From the NCBI GenBank assembly GCA_036365515.1, contig CM070873.1:21627257-21691256 (forward strand): a stretch of DNA of 64,000 nucleotides, written 5' to 3'. Positions 12,801-25,200 of the stretch are shown in pieces. Source of the DNA: Torymus aiolomorphi. Taxonomy: Eukaryota > Arthropoda > Insecta > Hymenoptera > Torymidae. Position 1 is the stretch's first letter. The number at the start of each line of letters is the position of its first letter. The translations under genes were made by a program, and so were the position numbers. The notes beneath the pieces were generated by a model. That model did not search any database. It saw nothing but the letters and a program-made list of their open reading frames with translations, and was not told the DNA's origin.

Positions 12801-13560
12801 TTTTTTTTGCCCTTCTTTGTAATTTAAGTATTTTGTAAGGAATCGAGTGTGCTTGTTACATTTAAATCTGGAAATCTTTGGAAAAAGGATGCAATAGGCG
12901 TGATGACAATGTGGAAAAGCTGTCTAATTTATTGCTTGGAATAAAATGACAATACAATGTCATTTCCTTGTTTGATAGATTTGCAATACGACTGTAGAAC
13001 CTTGAAATTCTCGTATTAAGTTGTCTTAGTGACGATTTGATCATGTTATTGACAGCATCTGATCGCAACGAATAGCTTATTACAATGCAAGCAGGAAACA
13101 CAGAACAGAAATTATTCTAATAACCCTCTTGTTAATATTAGCAGAATTTTTATTTCACCATCTGATCACTTGCTAATCATTTATTAATCATTAAACTACT
13201 CTAAAAGTTCCTATTGTTTCAAATTTCATTTGTGTAACTCAATATTTTGATACAAGAATGAAATTGGTGTTATTAACATATCTATTTTTATCCAACTGTG
13301 GTGAAGCAAACTTGATTAACTAACATTTACAATCTAATGTTACCACTGAAATTTTCAGATATTTTAGAAAAATAGTGCATGCATACAGCTGCATTGACTA
13401 TAACATGACATTTTCAACAAATTTTACAGTACTGGGAAAATACGTATATAGTCTTAGAAGTTTTCGATATTTTCGAATGAAGGACTTACTTGTCATAAAA
13501 TCTACTTATGCACTTTCTTTACACAATATTATAACCATATCATTAAATCGCTGCCCTAAT
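12800..13560. other. AT-rich stretch, no gene recognised
   Basis: Moderately AT-rich DNA between two GC islands, with no paired termini and no recognisable protein. Short ORFs on both strands look random. Confidence 0.5.
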
Positions 13561-14260
13561 AATTGCAACGAATCCCGACATTATTTGTGATCTCACAACC
13601 AAATCTCCATATTCGACCAATACAATCCCATTCCTTCGCCATGACACGTCGACATCGTTGTCAGCTTCCGCGCCTAAGAAAACAATATTGTCAATCTCCC
13701 TGCCCATCCTTAATTAACGGGCAGTCGGGCAGAAAATCTCCTGCACACTCACTGCTCACCGTTCACCGCTCAGTTAGAGATTCAGCGGCTGGTAATTGAC
13801 TTCTCTCTCCCCCTAGTCTGCTCCTCTTTTATTTCCCTACCTCCTCCTTTTTATTTTCCTCCTCTTTGCGTTTTCGCTTTCCTTCGCGTCCTCCTTTCCC
13901 GCGCTCGTACTGGCTCCCTCGTCTCTCGCATGCCGCATGCGCATTAATTCTCGCGCTCGCGCAGGAAGAGTGTATTTATCAGCGACGACGGGAGAGAGAG
14001 AAAGAGAGAGACATATGCGCGAGGGGAAGAGAAAGTGGAAGAGCGACTTGGTCGGCGGGAAGTTGTCGGGTATATGGGTGATGTGTTACGAGGTTTGAAG
14101 GAAACGAAACACGTTTTATCCGATTGTCGACTGCGTGGAACTAGGAAGTTTGTTTTTGTCTACGTCGCGTGGGAGAAGTTGCTGATGATGTATGTGTCTT
14201 TTGAGGAAGTATATGGAAGAAAAAGATTCTTAACAGTTATGCGTTTAGAAAGCTAATTCG
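13560..14260. other. GC island with skew switch
   Basis: C/A-rich on the left (ccaatacaatcccattcctt), a polypyrimidine block at 13800-13920, then a purine-rich (GA)n block at 13988-14050, and G/T-rich on the right (gtcgggtatatgggtgatg). This is one of the clearest switches in the window. Confidence 0.45.
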
Positions 14261-14829
14261 AAAATAGACACCTTTTTACTTGGTTGGAAATTGAGGCCTC
14301 AGGCCGCACAAATATTTAACCTTCTTGTAACTGTCTTTTGGAGTAGAACCTCTAAGTTATTATAAATATACCAAAAACTTTGCTTCTAAAATAATTCATA
14401 GAATTCATAAAAATAAAGAAATTTTAACCTATAGATTTTACTTTAAAACTCTATGTAAATGCACTGAAAGATGTCATATTTATACTCATAACATAACAAT
14501 TTCAATGTTGAAGGTATGACGCCATCCATTTTTATATTAAAATTTGAGGACGATCTTTGGAGGCAAAAAATTGAAAAGATCATAGGTCTTTATGGCAACG
14601 TTTCGTTGGCTTAATGCGCCAACCTCATCAGGCCTTTATTCAAACACAGAAATAAATTAACATATAAAACTTTTTTTAAAGACAACTAAACAACAAAGTA
14701 TAAATACAAAAATCAAAATTACCGAAATTATAAACGTATATATCATACGTCGATCAGATGTTATTCTCGACTGAAAACAATAACACGTACACTGTATTTA
14801 TATGCGCTGGACGATGTTTACATAAAGAG

Positions 14830-15236
14830 TTATACAGCATCAAGTTCGTTAATAATAGGAAAATACATTGTACGTAGTCTTTTTTTGTAATTGCTTTCAA
14901 AAAATAAGACAGATGTATTTTCCCAATCGAACTCATGTTTGTTTTCCAATCGATGTGAACTGACAACAGACTCTTTATTTTTTTTTTGTTTTATGCCCAT
15001 TAATGTGTGTGTGTGTAACGATCTTTTAGTTTCTCCTATGTATGTAGCAAAGCAATTTAGGCAATCAAATTTATACACCACATTAGTACGATCTCATTTT
15101 TTTGTTATATCTTTGCCTAACCGAATGATCGAAGACAAAATTTTATTCAATAATGGGATTGTACAAATGTTATAAGATTTTAAAATATTAGATAGGCTAT
15201 TAAAATCTTTATTAAACGGTAAAGACAATTTTGGTA
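14830..15236 (-). pseudogene. Penelope-like GIY-YIG endonuclease, left-arm copy
   Basis: The minus strand encodes the C-terminal endonuclease of a Penelope-like retroelement. The readable part has VYKFDCLNC (GIY-like strand plus the CxxC pair typical of these elements), TYIGETKRSL (YIG strand), then H-x-L-x-N-K-H-EFDWEN with the histidine pair. Compared with the right arm it lacks a block of about 25 residues after KKRL and is frameshifted upstream, so it is dead. Upstream codons give the linker LPKLSLPFNKDF. Confidence 0.75.
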
Positions 15237-15274
15237 ATTTTTCATAGTAATTTTGGTGCGTATTACGTTGGTGC

Positions 15275-15753
15275 TACATACATGAAAAATTACCGAAATT
15301 GTCTTTACCGTTTAATAAAGATTTTAATAGCCTATCTAATATTTTAAAATCTTATAACATTTGTACAATCCCATTATTGAATAAAATTTTGTCTTCGATC
15401 ATTCGGTTAGGCAAAGATATAACAAAAAAATGAGATCGTACTAATGTGGTGTATAAATTTGATTGCCTAAATTGCTCTACTAGCTGCTACATACATAGGA
15501 GAAACTAAAAGATCGTTACACATACGCATTAATGAGCATAAAACAAACAAAAATAGTCTGTTGTCATTACACATCGATTGGAAAACAAACATGAGTTTGA
15601 TTGGGAAAATACATCTATCTTAGTTTTTGAAAGAAATTACAAAGAAAGACTGATTTCCGAAATGATCTATATAAAAAGCAATCAAAATAGTATTACTAAA
15701 AAGGAAGATATCCAAAGACTAAGTACAATGTATTTTCCTATTATTAACGAACT
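15275..15753 (+). pseudogene. Penelope-like GIY-YIG endonuclease, right-arm copy
   Basis: Same domain as the left-arm copy but on the plus strand, in several frames. It has NVVYKFDCLNC near 15442, then YIGETKRSLHIRINEHKTN in another frame (about 15490-15550), then NKHEFDWENTS and KERLISEMIYIKSNQN (15590-15690). A TGA at about 15431 and two or more frameshifts disable it. It keeps the block after KERL that the left copy lost. The 3' end is displaced by the MITE at 15754. Confidence 0.75.
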
Positions 15754-15978
15754 ATGGGTCTGAAGTTTGCAACGTTGGAGTCCAACGAAATAAAAAAAAT
15801 AATTCATTTTGCTTCACGTTTATATTAAATAATATTAATTTTGCGTGTAGATTTAGTATTTTATAGTATAAATTAACTTTAAAACGAAGGTTTAGATAAA
15901 ATTTCCATTGTTTAATAACTTTAATCAATCGTAAAAAATTATTTCGTTGCATTCCAACGATGCAAACTTCAGACCCAT
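15754..15978. mobile_element. hAT-type MITE, copy 5, inside the Penelope-like element
   Basis: Starts ATGGGTCTGAAGTTTGC and ends CTTCAGACCCAT, flanked by the 8-bp duplication AACGAACT. The corresponding position in the opposite arm (about 14843-14852, AAGTTCGTTAAT on the + strand) has a single unduplicated copy of this target. That confirms both the boundaries and the 8-bp duplication. Confidence 0.95.
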
Positions 15979-16399
15979 AACGAACTTGATGCTGTACAAC
16001 TCTTTATGTAAACATCGTCCAGCGCATATAAATACAGTGTACGTGTTATTGTTTTCAGTCGAGAATAACATCTGATCTACGTATGATATATACGTTTATA
16101 ATTTCGGTAATTTTGATTTTTGTATTTATACTTTGTTGTTTAGTTGTCTTTAAAAAAAGTTTTATATGTTAATTTATTTCTGTGTTTGAATAAAGGCCTG
16201 ATGAGGTTGGCGTACTAAGCCAACGAAACGTTGCCATAAAGACCTACGATCTTTTCAATTTTTTTCCTCTAAAGATCGTCCTCAAATATTTAATAGAACA
16301 ATTTCAAATATTTATAATTTCAAATCTATCAACACAGAAATTGACATCATTAATTCAGTTTGACGTAATCTAAGCACAACATGATTCCAACTCATACAT

Positions 16400-17100
16400 A
16401 TTAATTACATTAAAGAGGAAGTCCCTCGATGTACATTACCAACTACATGACGAAGCATTGACTACTTCCTACAACAATAACCTAAATTTGACAATGCATA
16501 CGTAGAACTTGTTTTATCTATGCATGGTGGTTGAGTACAATTAATCTACGACATCTGTAATTAAAATTTCAACGACAATAGCATCAGAAAACGATCTACA
16601 TCTTCGTGATTCAAAGTCATTATCTCTAACGCTTTGTTCTATTTTATCAAGATAATTTTAAATAGTTTTTTTTCCAAAACAAAGCCTCAATATCATCCGA
16701 AAAATCCAGGAACTCTATTGCATCAAGTGGCACGAGAGATCGTATCAGTCGAATAGCCGCAGCCAACAAACAGCTTCCCGCCAAACGACGGATATAATAA
16801 CGACGGTGCGAATCAGCCTGATTTCGTTCTGCAATGTGTGAGTGTGTGTGTGTGTATGTGTGTGTCCCTTGATTACCGTTTTTCGCCATCGTCGAGAACA
16901 ATGGCATCGAAATTCACGAATCGGGAACTTGGGAAGAGGGTCGGGAGCGAAAAAGAAAGATGCGAACCCCGCGCGGTTATTTTATTAAGTACACTTTGTT
17001 TCGCGTGAGAGTCGTTGCGAGAAGTGTACAGGAGATCCGGTGAGATTCCTCTCGTTTGTCGGAATTCAACTTGTGTCAAAATTTTGAAATTCATTTGGGA
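16400..17100. other. GC island with skew switch
   Basis: C/A-rich on the left (cttcctacaacaataaccta), a short TG repeat at 16838-16865, and G-rich on the right (gggaagagggtcgggagcg; gagatccggtgagattcc). No gene recognised. Confidence 0.4.
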
Positions 17101-17582
17101 TAATGAGTTAAAGATTTGAAAATTATTATCAGCGCTTCATAAAAAAAATTATGAAACAAAAAGTGCAGAGAAAATACTTAGGACGTTTATGCCAATTGTT
17201 GAAAATTTTTGTTTAGCTAATGTATAAAACGGGTTTAACCAAATAAAGCTTAGTCTTTTCGTTTAGGACGAGGCTTTAAAAAAAAAATTTTAATTTTTAA
17301 AATTTGTGTTTTTCTTTCATTTTTTTGGAAGAGTCAGAGCTAATGAATCTCCACCTTTTAATTAAAACGTGAAAGAGCTTTACGTGATCTCAACTCTCTT
17401 TCCTTTTATATATATTCAGTATCGCAAAAGCACAATATATGTTAATTAAGAAACTGTTCGAATTTTTAATCATCACACGGTTAAAAAAAGATCGCTATGG
17501 TGGATCGCTAGCAATTTTTATTGCCAAGAAAATACAACGAATTCGGATTGCTGTTTCAACGACATAAACTTTTCTGTCCATA
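17100..17582. other. AT-rich stretch, nothing recognised
   Basis: AT-rich DNA with no paired ends or coding signature, between a GC island and the TA-flanked element. Confidence 0.5.
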
Positions 17583-19622
17583 CAAGGTGACCCATTTTAA
17601 TCGCCCCATGCAAATATCTTGAAAAGTAAGGGTGATGGAAAAAACTTTAAATACAAAAGTTGTAGGGTTCAAAGGGGGTCAGCTAATGGTACCAACGAGC
17701 TTGATCTTAAACTCAATGTTCAAGGTTATTTCAAGGTCAAAGTGATTTTTTTAAATGGGAACCCCTACATTCGACCCCGGAAATGGAAAGAGCAGAAAAT
17801 TTTACGTTCAGAAAGGTCTTATATATTGGGGTTTCAAAGTCATTTTAAGGTCAACCAGCCAATTGAATGCGGGCGACCTGGGAATACCTCTAGGAAGGAC
17901 AAAATTAACCTTGACGTTCAAGGTCATTTTAAGGTCAAGTCGATTTTATAAAATAGAACCCCTTATTTTTGACCCCGGAAATGGAAAGAGCGCAAGATTT
18001 TACGTTCGAATATGACATTGACCTTGACCTTAACCTTGATCTTGAAGGTTATTTTAAGGTCAAGTTGATTTTTTTAAAAACCCTTATTTTTGACCTCGGA
18101 AATGGAAAGAGAAGAAAATTCAGATATGTACCGTCATATGGTGTCAAAATTGGTCCCCTGAGGCCAATTAAGGGTTATAATGTCAAATCGTGCTTGGGGT
18201 CAATTGGTGCCAAATTAATTTTTTTTAAAGTGGATTCCACTGTTTTTAATTTCAGAAATCAATAGAGTGGATCATTTTATGTTTAGATGTTTACTCTTAT
18301 TTATGAGTTACTTAGGAATGTAAAAGTATTTTTTCTCCCCCAAATGAATCGAAAATTAGAAAGACTACCCTCGACATTAGCATTACTTAATGTGTACCGC
18401 ATGGAGGTTGGCACGATTTGATACAGTGCAACCCCGGAATAAGCGCTCTCGCAATAAGCGCATTTTCCTAGATTCTCGCTCAATTCTAAGAACAGGGTAT
18501 CTCCACTCCGACTCAAACTACCAGCTCGAGTTAGACTTCACAACCTGTCCTCTCAATAAGCGCGCCAAGCAAAACAGAATTTAGAAGAGACTTTTTAATA
18601 GAAAAATTTCATTTTCATCAACACACGTACACTTAAGTATTCTTAAAAGTATAAATTTTTATGCACAGCACAATTTCCTATACAGCGAACGATAATCACT
18701 CTCAAAACGTTTATTACGTGCCCTTCAATGTTGTCAACAAACTGACGATCGTCAGAGCGCTTATTGAGAGGTCACGCGCCGAAGAAAGAGAGAGAGAGAG
18801 ACAGAAGGCGCTAGATACCCGAGGGAAAAGTGCATGGAGGGGGTATACCGTTTATGGAAAAAATTCTTCTCCTTACGGGCTTAGGCGCCCTTATTACGGG
18901 GTTGCAATGTATTATTACCCTTAATTGAACCCAGGGGACCAATTTTGAGACCATATGACGGTACATATCTGAACGTAAAATTTTCTTCTCTTTCCATTTC
19001 CGAGGTCAAAAATAAGGGGTTTTTAAAAAAATCAATTTGACCTTAAAATAACCTTCAAGATCAAGGTTAAGGTCAAGGTCATATTCGGACGTAAAATCTT
19101 CCACTCTTTCCATTTCCGGGGTTCCATTTTATAAAATCGACTTGACCTTAAAATAACCTTCAAGATCAAGGTTAAGGTCGAGGTCAAGGTCATATTCGGA
19201 CGTAAAATCTTCCGCTCTTTCCATTTCCGGGGTCAAAAATAAGGGGTTCCATTTTATAAAATCGACTTGACCTTAAAATGACCTTGAACGTCAAGGTTAA
19301 TTTTGTCCTTTCTAGAGGTATTCCTAGGTCGCCCTCATTCAATTGGCTGGTTGATCTTAAAACGACTTCGAAACCCCAACATATCAGACCTTTCTGAAAG
19401 TAAAATTTTCTGCTCATTCTATTCCGGGGTCGAATGTAGGAGTTTCCATTTAAAAAAATCACTTTGACCTTGAAATAACCTTGAAAATTGAGTTCAAGGT
19501 CAAGGTCGTTGGTACCATTAGCTGACCCCCTTTGAACCGTACAACTTTTGTATTTAAAATTTTTTTCCATCACCCTCACTTTTCAAGATATTTGCCTGGA
19601 GCGATTAAAATGGGACACCTTG
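17583..19622. mobile_element. 2.0-kb TA-flanked inverted-repeat element rich in AAGGTCA sites
   Basis: The inverted ends start TACAAGGTG and CCCATTTTAATCGC, and both sides are flanked by TA (17581-17582, 19623-19624), as for mariner/pogo-like elements. Long arms (about 17583-18230 and 18940-19622) are imperfect inverted copies. The arms hold many copies of AAGGTCA, including at least eight TCAAGGTCA/TGACCTTGA. Arm ORFs (17619-17951 +, 19190-19579 -) encode the same low-complexity peptide and no transposase motif. A second element, at 18424-18909, sits in the middle. Confidence 0.75.
18424..18909. mobile_element. Nested 486-bp TA-flanked element (pogo/Tigger-like ends)
   Basis: The ends CAGTGCAACCCCGGAATAAG and, mirrored, CATTGCAACCCCGTAATAAG are inverted repeats flanked by TA on both sides. 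Termini starting CAG..AACCCCG resemble pogo/Tigger elements from memory. It is internally non-coding, with AAGCGC repeats and a GA tract at 18785-18801. It sits inside the larger AAGGTCA-rich element, so it inserted later. Confidence 0.7.
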
Positions 19623-20010
19623 TATAATCAAATAAGTTTGCAACGTTAAAAATCCATTTTGCTACAGCAATCTCTTAAATCATTGTAGTAGCAAACTCAA
19701 ATTGCTATTCCAATCAATTTTCTCACTGCAATGCATATGACATCTATGAATTATTAGGTTATAATGAGAATGATTTTTTTACTTGCATAGAGAATAAAAG
19801 AAAGAAGAAATACTCGATTTTCCATTCACCTTTCTATGCAGGAAAAAGGCCTTTTTCATGCATATGTTAAAAAAAGTAACTAGAATTATGTATAACAAGT
19901 AAATTTGTAAATTTTGCATGACTTAATATACTTTTTTATAACTACAAAAATTTAGAAATACGATTAAAAATTTTTATTAATGAATTTATTAAAAATTAAT
20001 GTAATATTAT
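19623..20010. other. AT-rich stretch, nothing recognised
   Basis: AT-rich DNA between two mobile elements, with no gene or paired ends. Confidence 0.5.
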
Positions 20011-21100
20011 TAAAACATCTCAGTCTCATCTGGAGTCCCTCAAGGTTCGCATCTCGGCCCACTATTGTTTTGCATTTTTATTAATGACTTAATACCTCTT
20101 ATTACCCACTCTAACATACTATTATATGCAGACGACATAACAATTTATAAAGTAATAGAATCTCCCGAAGATGCAATGAAATTACAGTATGACTTGAGCG
20201 CTTTAGTAAATTGGTCTAAACAAAATGGCTTATCGCTAAATACTAAGAAATGTAATATTATCTCGTACAGTCGTTGCAAAATGGTATCTAAATATATGTA
20301 TAATGTAGATGGCGTCATTTTAGATCGCGCACACGTAGTTAAAGATCTGGGAGTTTTTTTCGACTCTACGCTATCTTTTGCAGGGCACGTTCAATATATT
20401 ATTTCAAAGTCGCTGAAAACACTGGGATTTATAAAACGCATCACATCAGAATTCACTGATGTAAATTCTATTTTGTATCTTTATAAAACACTTGTTTTAC
20501 CTAATTTAATTTATTGCGCACAAATATGGTCCCTTTATACAGATGTCTCATTTAAGGAGCTTGAATCTGTGCAACATAAATTATTGCGGTATATTGCGTT
20601 CAAAATGAATACACCGATGTGTCGTCTGGACCATGAATATTCTGAAATTGCGGAAAGGTGTAATATACAAACGATTAAATCACTCCATTACTATAATGAT
20701 TATTTATTAGTATACAAAATTAAAAAAAAAATTATTTGAACTCTGAAATCGTTACGTCTCTCTTCCAAGAGAGACAAGTCACTTACACTCTACGCAATTT
20801 TAGAGTTCTACAGGAAAGTACGCTAAACTCCAACATAGGGTTTTATTCTACTGTTAATAGGTTAAGACAATCGTGGAATGCTCTCCCCCGAATAGCTTTA
20901 TATTCAACCTCTATTGCGGCATTTAAAAATACTCTTAGAGGTATTTCGACACAATATTAATTCACTGTTTCTACTGCATCACTATATGTACTATATCACA
21001 TGTTGTAATATTACTAAAAGACTCTATTTGTTGTTTATATTCTTGTAAAGGGCAATTTGCCCGTCAAATTATTAAATAAATAAATAAATAAAAAACATTT
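20011..21100 (+). mobile_element. 5'-truncated jockey-like non-LTR retrotransposon
   Basis: The 3' part of a LINE: reverse transcriptase from motif B (SSGVPQGSHLGPLLF) to the stop, a short 3' UTR with the inverted pair GGGCAATTTGCCC (21052-21064), and a (TAAA)n tail at 21073-21092. The truncation just upstream of 20013 is typical of incomplete reverse transcription. AAAACAT occurs at both junctions and may be the target duplication. Confidence 0.85.
20014..20960 (+). pseudogene. Reverse transcriptase C-terminal part, jockey-like
   Basis: Begins mid-domain at ISVSSGVPQGSHLGPLLF (the conserved turn before the catalytic aspartates). It continues through INDLIP, the catalytic YADDITIY (about 20125-20150), the thumb motif GLSLNTKKC and the LGVFFD region, to the C-terminal NFRVL...NRLRQSWNALP. 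The reading frame shifts at an A-run near 20722-20731: the first frame ends at 20739 and the second continues from about 20736 to 20960. The missing N-terminal half (endonuclease, fingers) and the frameshift make it inactive. RNA-templated DNA synthesis at the target site is the family role. Jockey clade is my best guess; CR1 is the alternative. Confidence 0.85.
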
Positions 21101-21132
21101 TCCGTAACAATATAAAAATTTTCGTCACTAAT

Positions 21133-21133
21133 A

Positions 21134-21171
<38 letters not shown>
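21133..21171. repeat. (TA)n microsatellite
   Basis: About 19 uninterrupted TA dinucleotides just downstream of the LINE tail. Confidence 0.95.
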
Positions 21172-21176
<5 letters not shown>

Positions 21177-21307
21177 GTGTTCAATACGTACAAAGAGTTA
21201 ATACGAATACAAAACCATTTATCTGACCCACACATGACATCATATGCATATATAAATGACTATCAAAGTACTTTGTACATAATAAAGTCCCTACAAATGA
21301 ACGTCTA

Positions 21308-21452
21308 TTAAGATAGCAGATCACTTTTATGACCAGGGCTTATAACCAGTACCATAATTTGTTGCTAATTTGTTGCTAATTTGTTACGCCAAACCTGATT
21401 TTATTGCTCCAGCCGTTTCCGAGAAGCAAGCGATCTGCTAGGTTAATATTAA
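21308..21452 (+). repeat. First, interrupted unit of the ~300-bp repeat array
   Basis: Starts ATTAAGATAGCAGATCAC and carries TTTGTTGCTAATTTGTTGC and CGATCTGCTAGGTTAATATT, the hallmarks of the array that resumes at 27235. It lacks the middle of the unit. The TTAA at 21449-21452 is the left target duplication of the 5.78-kb transposon. Confidence 0.85.
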
Positions 21453-22006
21453 GGTGGTTCTATTAATATCGTGAACACTGCACACAATTAACAAAAAAAT
21501 ACGTGTTATTCACGAGATCAAAACAAATTTTTTAATATTTTTTTCAACCCCCGTTACCACATTCATTTTTGAGAAAAAAATTCCTGAAAATGGTATCTTT
21601 AACATACGAGTATGCATAAAGGCATCCTGATTTACGTAAATACCTTCTTTGTTTTTATCGAAAATCACTGCACAGGAAATCAGGAAAAGAGATACAGTAA
21701 GTACAGATTTCAAGCTTTATGATACATAGAAATAAAATATGTCATGCCACATGATCTTCTGAGATATTTATTGTTGAAAGTACAAATATTTGCATTCTCA
21801 TAGTCTCCATAACACGTTTCGCAAAGCTGGCAACGTTGCCTTGCGAGAAGTTCGTTAGTCTGACCGCTCTGACGTAATGGTATGTCAGGATACGTCAAGT
21901 TTCTATTTTAAATGTTTTATCCGTACAGAAATTTAAATGTAATAGCATAAAATGAAATATTAAAAGAAAATTGTTGTAAATATAAATATTAAAAAAAAAA
22001 AGAAGA

Positions 22007-22255
22007 ATTTATTTAATATAACTTTAGACAATTTTATTGATATCAAAATATATTAATAAAACCATGGTAATCTATACAATAAATACTTTCTATTTATAAA
22101 TATAAAACACAAATACAACGATAGTAAAAATAGAATTTACTTAATTATAATTTTAGATTTTATTGATATCATAAAATATCTCGAACAATAAAACCATTGT
22201 AATCTATACAATAACACTTTTTATTTATAAATATAAAATATTATAAATAGAACGA
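22007..22255. repeat. Two ~118-bp direct repeats at the 3' end of the transposase gene
   Basis: Both units contain TTTATTGATATCA, a region ending TAATCTATACAATAA, and TTTATTTATAAATATAAAA. The second unit runs over the stop codon at 22221-22223. They probably make up the element's subterminal region or 3' UTR. Confidence 0.65.
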
Positions 22256-25200
22256 TAGTATTATACATAAATACATTTATTAACATTATTAATTTACTTT
22301 CCCGAAATAATTTATAAATTTGCTGCATTGATTTGTTAGTTGATGTAATTCTAGGTTTGCCATTCACGCTTTCTCCAAACAATACTCTTAATCCATCTAA
22401 ACCACTTGCTAGGTAAGTGTCTTGCAAAATTTGTTTGCTGATGCTAGCTTTAGCCATTTTATTTAACATACTTTTAGAAATACTTGTCGCATATTCTTGC
22501 AAAGTAAATTTTGTTTGTAATTCTATACTTTTTTTTTCTTTGTTTAACATAGTATTTACGTCTTCAGTATGCGACTTAATAATTTCATTCGTTACATTTA
22601 TTTTTTTTAAGAGCTTGTTTAATATCTGTACATCATTTATGGCATTATGTAAAGTAGTGTTTTCGTTGGGAAGAAAATCATTAGCCAACGCTCCAATAGA
22701 AAATCGTTTTTTTTTCTTGATTTCTTTGTTTTAATAAGTGCTTCATAATAATCAAAGAGTCGGAAAATCCTCTCACAAGAAATGTGAATTCAATCATGAG
22801 GTTTCAGTTACGAGCAAGAGTAACTATTCTAGGTACATCAAACCTACGTAACAAAAGTATTAACATATAAAAGATCAGAGTCAAAATTACTATAAAATTA
22901 TATCACTTTGATCCATTGTGTGCAAGCAAGATAATCGGGCATTCGAAACTTTTTAAATAGGACAAAAATTTTAGAAAAGCATCTCTAGCGGGGAATGATT
23001 CAACTTTTTCATCGTAAAGGTATAAATCGCCATCTATTAGTTGTAGTCCTGTTACTGTCGATGCTCCTTTCGATATTCGTTTAGATGGAATAATGTATAT
23101 GCTGAAGGACGTATCATCAGTGCATGCTGCAATCTATATATAAAATATTCTTACATCAAAATACTATTTAAGTAAAGTAAATTAAGTAATATTTGAATTA
23201 AAAATATACCTGACATATTTGATCGTTTCTTGATAGACCTGTAGTTTCTAAATCGAAAATAACTATTTTGCATTTATTCATGTCCTCAGAAGTGTAATTA
23301 TTACTTACAGAACTATAATTCGGTAGTAACGCAGAAACGTCGTCAAATGAAACGCCGGATTCATACGTTAAACCTTCTTTTCGAGAAGCAGCTGCAGATT
23401 TAGATGAACGTAATTTTTTTAATTGCAGTCTCCGTTTTTTTTTCTGTATAGTTTTATTCGAAATTATTCTTTTTTCTCTTTTTAAATCTTTATTATATCT
23501 ATATCTATTTATTTCATAACCAGTTGATATTTTAAGTTTCGAATAAACTTTTTTGGAATACTTGCAACCATTATTTATCTGACACACTGATGCAGCTACC
23601 CGATAACTCAATGATTCTGAACCACTGTAATGCCTTGCTTTCGGATTTTTTGTAGATATAACACTATTTGCAGACTCGTTGCCTTGCGTCGAACCACAAT
23701 TTGCAATTTTTTCTGCATTACCAGCAAATCGACTAAATATTGCTGTCAAAGACTGTCGCAATTCTAAATCTTTCAAGGGTTTTCCGTTCGGAAGATTTTT
23801 GTGTACATATAACTGATTCGAAATTTTTCCAGAACACCACTCTCCACATAACGAATGATCTCCAAAAGCGTGAGGAACTACACTATTTAAGGCCAGCTGG
23901 ACTTTAGGTGCATCGCCCTTATTTTGCTTTACAGAAATAGAGAAAAAATGGGAAAAATATTCAATCAGTTTTCTAGGTACTTTTAAATTATGTAAGGCAG
24001 ATGTCATAGATTTCAAGCTATGGTTAAAATCTGACCACTTTTCAATTTCACTCGAAGATGATCTACGTATTGCAGCTATGGTACATGAATCGTCATCTCC
24101 AATTAATGTTCTAACAGCTACTTTCTCGTTTTTCAGTAAAATGTTGTTATTAATCAATTCCATTGCCATCTCAGGCTCCATAGCTTTTGCCGTACCTTTA
24201 TGATTTTGCCTGCAATCATGATCATCTTTACTGTGGCCTAAGCTGCACTTACGACATTGTACACATCGTACAGTATATGACAAAATTTTTGATGAATAAT
24301 GTCGTATGAGTGTAGCGTGGCCTGAAAAATTAAATAATTTGTTTATATGTCTCTTTTCTTAAGGGATAAAAAAAATTAAATCATTCAGTTACCAGATAAA
24401 CTATTATATGAACGGCCAGTTCCTCGTTTTTGCCAACCAGCATCAAAAGAAACTTTCAATTGACATATTTCACTCGATTCATTATCACTATTAATATTAT
24501 CAACATTCATTCTAAATTTACAAAAAATAAAAATAAAATTTTAAGTGATGAAATTAAAAAGGTGAAAACATGATTAATTATAATAATGTAAATGTATTTA
24601 TTGTTTAAGTATATTCTTAGGATTATTATTATCATTCGAATTTGAACGACAATTAGCTCACTTTTTAGCTCATTTTATTTCGAAGTGGATTTTTAAGGTA
24701 TAAGGGATGTTCTGTACGTGGAGAATATAGGTGGTAGGTATTATTTATGTTGGCATAATAGAATAGTTCTGATTATTGAAATCATTTTTATTTAAATTAA
24801 CTTAAATTAGATTAACTTAAATTAAAACTTTAAACTAACGTAAAATAATAGGCATGGTGTGGTTTGTGCACATAAGAATTATGCACATATTTATTGTGCA
24901 CACTTTAGTATTGGTGTATATCTATATCTATGTGTATACTCCAATGCTAAAGTGTGCACAATAAATATGTGCATAATTCTTATGTGCACAAACCACACCA
25001 TGCCAAATAATAGAGTACTTTATTCTTAGTTTTTAATATATAATTTCTTTCACGTAAGAATAATAATAGATTAGGAAGTAAATATTCTATTCAAATTTAA
25101 TTTACTATTTTACCAATGTATGATTATGCATCGAACATTAAAGTACACAAATATATTGCAATAAGTAACACATACAGTATAAAATTAATAAAGTCCTTTT

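Larger units (their letters stand above)
14541..16290. mobile_element. Inverted Penelope-like element
   Basis: Two arms are inverted copies meeting near 15262. Each carries a decayed GIY-YIG endonuclease of the Penelope-like type and, near its outer end, a hammerhead-like motif: CTGATGAGG, a GTTGGC/GCCAAC stem, then GAAACG (14592-14634 minus; about 16198-16236 plus). Penelope-like elements are known for a GIY-YIG domain, for hammerhead motifs in their terminal repeats, and for inverted or tandem partial copies. The right arm is split by a hAT MITE; the left arm keeps the empty site. No reverse transcriptase part is present. Confidence 0.8.

Noticed and set aside
17619..19579. Repeated 86-129 codon ORFs as a possible gene family
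   Set aside because: They are mirror copies of the arms of the AAGGTCA-rich element, with no transposase motif or start context.
22804..22812. In-frame TGA in the exonuclease as a stop or selenocysteine
   Set aside because: A GT-AG intron (22811-22724) removes it and restores the frame up to the HNAIND motif.
23198..24283. Treating the 361-codon ORF as a complete protein
   Set aside because: Its family motifs continue upstream and downstream through well-phased introns, so the true product is larger.
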